64,000 nt of DNA from Stichopus chloronotus (taxonomy: Eukaryota; Echinodermata; Holothuroidea; Aspidochirotida; Stichopodidae), in contig CM037845.1 in NCBI GenBank assembly GCA_021234535.1, positions 2,942,501 to 3,006,500 on the forward strand. Reading direction: 5' to 3'. The position numbers and the translations under genes were made by a program. This document shows, piece by piece, positions 59,560 through 64,000 of this stretch; position 1 is the stretch's first letter; each line of letters opens with the position of its first letter. The notes under the pieces were generated by a model. It saw only the letters and a program-made list of their open reading frames with translations, made no database searches and was not told the DNA's origin.

Positions 59560-62500
59560 TTTGATACAGAAGTAAATATTCCTTGATGATCATTTGTAGG
59601 TTGTAGTTGTGATACGTATACTACACTGTGCCAGCCCTGCTGCATAAAGTAGTGTCCATTTCTTTTTAAAGGAGTTGTCCCTGCTTTATCAAGAACCTCA
59701 ACATTACATTTCGTTTGGTGTAACCTTGTGTACTTATTCCAACCATGGAGCTACATATTTCAACATAGGAGTGTATCAGTAAGGCTATTTGTAATTTGCT
59801 TCTTTTGTTCATCAGAACAAAGTCCATTTACAGTAAGAACTTAAGTCCACTTAAGAGTCTAAGAAGTGAATTTACCTGTCCACCTGATTGAACTCAAATA
59901 TAATTATAAAAGGATGATGATGTATTCTCTTTCATGTGGGCAGATAGGGATGAGATAACTAAACATATAGAATGCAAAACTTCATACCTTTGTTTTATTG
60001 TAATTTGTTACATTAAAAACGATTTCAAGACATTTTATTATTGACTCTGGAACACACATAATGATTCCTTAAAGGTGGCAAAATATTGTCATTCAGAGGA
60101 GAAACTCTAGCTTTTATTGCGAATTGTTGCAAAAAGAGTTCACATGAAATAAATCCTTTAGGGTAGTGGACCTCATGAGAACTGGTAATTCTGTGTACAT
60201 CCTGATGCATTTTGTAAAATCAAAATGGGTGTATTAGGAAAACACAGTGGGTCTGCTTCATCTAGTTGCTAATACTATTGGCATGCAAGAGTTTGATTAT
60301 GTGATGAGACAAGCAGTGTTTGTCATGTGATGAAGCAGTGGGTTGTTCCCAGATGCAAATACATAGCATTTACATACCATGGTGAAATGGTCAGCCATGA
60401 AGAAAATTTCTTGTTTAAAACAAATTATGTTAGTATGTTCCTTATGTATACATAATTATGTTCAGTGGATAACGTTTAACCATCATCAGTGTTGATTGGT
60501 GTTTGAGTGGGACAGATTGTTGACAGTTTGTTTAGATTTACCAGATACGTATTATAAAGTAGATTACATTTTCAGTGACAGTTTAAATGATACAGCACAG
60601 CATTCATGCTGAAGTTTTCAGAGTAAATTTAATTCTTCACTGTTTTTATTTTAAGAGTCACGTTTTCCGTGGGTTCAAACTAAGTGTTTTGAGTGTAACA
60701 CTGAAAGGAATAGCGACAGTGATATAGAATTCAAAATTTGAAAGATAGTCGCAGTACGGGCTGTACGGCATTAAGTGATAGCTGTGTAGTGCTGGAAGGT
60801 TTAAAAGCAAGCTTAGATCATTTGAAATGGAACAGCTGTGGCTTCCCCTGCTCTTAATGGGTATGTTTTGGGGTTGTTCATTGCCAAATTGCCGAACCAG
60901 TTACATCAGTCAGTACTTTTGCAATTTTTTAAACATCCCAATGCTCCTTGAAACATTATTCTGGAGTATGAGCCTCATGTGATGACCTGAGGCCCTGGTT
61001 CCTCATTTTTAACAAAGAAAACCAGTCTGGGGAAAAAGCAGCTATAAGAAGCCCACATTCGTGGTTCGGATTTCTTAAGTTGGTACTCACATATTTGTGT
61101 AGAAAGTGTACAGAGATATGGTATCATCCATTCTGTAAGCATTGTATGAGGAAAATTGTAAAACCGTGAAACTGTTGACTGTACCCTTAATGGTAGGTTG
61201 CTCCCAGTGAAAGAAAGACAAAAGAGAAATAAATTAAAAGAAAACTTTAGTTTAGATCGTTCAACAAAAAGTTAATGATCGATTGGTCTCTACTATGTTT
61301 ACAGTGACCAGAAACAAGGTCTATGATTTAGAGGTTCGTCTTGGCGGCTCCTTTGTGATTATCACAACTACTGATCATTATGATAATTATGAGTTCAATT
61401 TAGTTGTATGAGGTCAGTGATGGTAAATGATAATAAGGTAATTGGATAAATAGTGTAAAAGATAAACGGGGGGTGGGGTTGGCATGGATGATCCTATGAT
61501 TTAACATGTGACATGTGTGACATGTGACATATGTGACATTGTCACAACCAAGTGTTGGAGGATAACATGATGCTGTGTGAAAGATGATGATGTGTGTGTC
61601 TTTTGATTATCATTATATAAAGGTTGGAGCCTGAAGAAGTTGGAAATTCACTGAAGGAAGACCTGGTCACCTGGTTGTATAAAAATGCCTCCAGGAATAT
61701 TCTCAATCCTTCACACCTGTATTTTGGAGAATGTTATCATCGTGCAAAGTGTACTTGAATTAACGAGTTTTAAATGTATGGTTTAAACATTTAAGTGTAT
61801 TGTGTACGTATGATTTTTAACATGTATTTAAAAGGCCGGCCATGTTTATGGGAGACTTAATGAGGTTCTTACATATATAATTTCATTTTGAATGGTCATA
61901 AGTCGAGGCATTCTGATAACGTAGTGTTTCATCAATGGTTAAGGATTTAGGGGGGGAGGGACTGTGGAGGGGGCACAACAGGATGGAATATGTTTTGTTT
62001 ATTCCTTTGTCGATTAATTAGGTTTTGTCTTGCCCTCCCCTGACAGGCGAGTGTTAGTAAGATCACTAGTGTCACAATTTTTCAGTGAAAATTTGTATAG
62101 AAAGCCTGTCTTTGTATACAGCCTACAGTAATATGCAACATTACTTTCCATTCCCCTCCATCCCCAACCCCTTTGATTCATCCATTGATAGGAATTCAAA
62201 TCTTTTGAAGTTTTGAAAATATTTCCTTTACTGGTGTCTACACCTTTTTTCTGTCAAAGAAGAAAAGGAATTTTCCTTCGGAGTTGCCTCAATTAGCCAA
62301 GTTTAGAATAATCTGCCACTGAATGAATGTAAGGAGAAATATGATAGTGTCAAAATGTCATTTCATGAGGAAAATTTCATTTGCGAGACACATCACAACC
62401 ATTTAAAGTCCCAGAGTGGGTAGCAACTAAGGGTAGGTGACTGTTTTAGTTGATTTTGTGTTGCAAGTACACAATTTATAAAGATGTAGTTTTTTTCGTT

Positions 62501-64000
62501 AGGCTTCCGCTGGGATTGATTGTATTCAGAAGTAAAAAATTATTGCCTTATTGTTAAACTTGACCAAAGCTTTTATTGAAACTGCTACATCTCTAGAATT
62601 TGAAGCCATCTAACTGTTGTGATAAAGTTACCGGGAGGCCGAAATCAGCGATCGTGTCCCATCTCAAGAGAGGTTAGGTAATCCTCCAAACTGACCCGAA
62701 AGATCTATGCAAAACACACTTCACTACTTTAGAATTTCCCCCATGTATACGACTCAGCATTTTTAATGATTGTCCATTAAACTGAAAGGAATAATTTAAA
62801 GTCACCCTTTGTCCAATTTGCTTCTGATATTGTAATTGAGTGCATGACACAATGTTAGCAAAGTTTTGTGGCGTGTGAAACCAGGTCAGTTCCTGGCCGA
62901 GGACTGTACTGAACATTGTTATAGTTACAGAGAATGGTGGATTTGTTTGTAGTTCAGTGACCATTTTTGATGTTTAGAGTTGCTATATGACTGGTGGCAA
63001 TACCCTCGCAGATATGTTTTGCCTTTTGAAATTTAGCTTAAGGTGTTACTTCAAAAGTTCAAAGGGTAAAGTGTGGATGGACTGCTGGGGCTGTTGCTGA
63101 GGGTTGGGGTAGTTGAAGGTGATTGTATTCCATAGCAAAAGTGTATTTCAAGATAAGTATCATGTATGCATACTATATGGTTACGCCTTTCACAATGACT
63201 TCAGTGTCTCGGTGTTAGATTGACGGATTTGTCTGTGGTGATTTATCTACTAACTGTGAGAAGAAACTCAGACATTTAAACCAACAGCGGGAACTAAAAA
63301 CAGTCGTATCAGAAGATTGCCAGGGTATTGTTATTTTGACATTAAAGATGCCATCTTGCAATCCCAAGAGTTATAAAAAACATATCAGCTTTGCCATTAA
63401 ACGGTTCACCCCATGTTTGCTCGTGATCAACAAACAGCTCTTCATTTTAACCTCCAACAGTTTCTGAAAAGTCCAAGTAATTGCAGGAAATCTGATCCCC
63501 ACCATTTACATCCGTAAAGTTTCTTTTACATCTCCCTCTACACTTTGTGTCTAATTTATCAACGCTGTAACTTTCTGGCAGTTCATTAAGCTCACGATGA
63601 TTTTGGGCTTTGCATCTCAGTGGCCAACGGACCGTCATGTAATTTGAAAAGGATGTGTTTAAGTGTGTTTAGCACTTTCTGAGGTTGCAGAATCACTATG
63701 TATTTGAAGCAGTGAGCAGCTTGTTCCATTTAGTCCCTGAGACTTGAGGATAAAGTGAGAGGTTAAGTTTAAAGATTAAACTGCAGCTATTTCTTCCAGC
63801 TGGTTCTTCAGATTAAACTTTGCCAATTGTTTCATTATGTAATGCTTACCTCATACAAACTGTTTGATATCAAGCAGAAAACATAAGTTAACCCTTCAGA
63901 ATAAGAACAGAAAGGTCAGTGGTTGGTTAGGGTCCCGCTTCAGCTTAATCTGTAAGTCTTAGGCTCGTTAATGAATTTTGCAAGTTAGAAGCTTGGTAAA
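59560..64000. other. Non-coding stretch to the window edge
   Basis: No splice-consistent exons or recognisable domains on either strand. A short repeat of GACATGT words lies at 61505-61550. The minus-strand frame 62964-62674 has no family resemblance. It may be intergenic or belong to a gene beyond the right edge. Confidence 0.45.

Overview
The window is animal nuclear DNA. It is AT-rich and intron-rich, with GT-AG introns, AATAAA poly(A) signals, long non-coding stretches, degenerate LINE relics, a tRNA-derived SINE and several foldback or dispersed repeat families. The genes are clearly metazoan and closest in layout to deuterostomes. Frequent TAGGCCTA-like words and the repeat style suggest a marine echinoderm, perhaps a sea cucumber; that taxon call is an impression, not a proof.

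Four genes can be built exon by exon with consistent splice phase. (1) Minus strand, 15596 to 9134: five coding exons, 191 aa, Ser/Asn/Gln-rich, not recognised. (2) Plus strand, 16150 to 27552: eleven coding exons, 518 aa, SKA3 of the kinetochore SKA complex. (3) Plus strand, 32047 to 36879: five coding exons, 224 aa, mitochondrial manganese superoxide dismutase SOD2. (4) Plus strand, 45355 to 53096: six coding exons, 893 aa, WTAP, the m6A-writer/splicing scaffold, with an unusually long acidic repeat-bearing tail.

Genes 1 and 2 are head to head, with 553 bp between start codons. That interval holds a 16-bp palindrome made of two opposed CCAAT boxes around a full CRE, a third CCAAT box, an NRF1-like site and a textbook-spaced CDE-N4-CHR cell-cycle module, which suits a mitotic gene. 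SOD2 and WTAP are adjacent here and also adjacent at human 6q25.3, so this looks like old conserved linkage with a changed orientation.

The rest is non-coding. 1-9 kb holds reverse-transcriptase relics and dispersed repeats. 28.3-31.9 kb holds a 143-bp-period tandem repeat and a foldback-type repeat. 38-45 kb is repeat-rich and probably includes an unassigned WTAP 5' exon. 53-64 kb is probably WTAP 3' UTR followed by intergenic DNA, with a 565-bp foldback element, a cluster of three related repeats and an exact 86-bp tandem duplication. No prokaryotic-type features, CRISPR arrays, rRNA genes or functional tRNA genes were seen.
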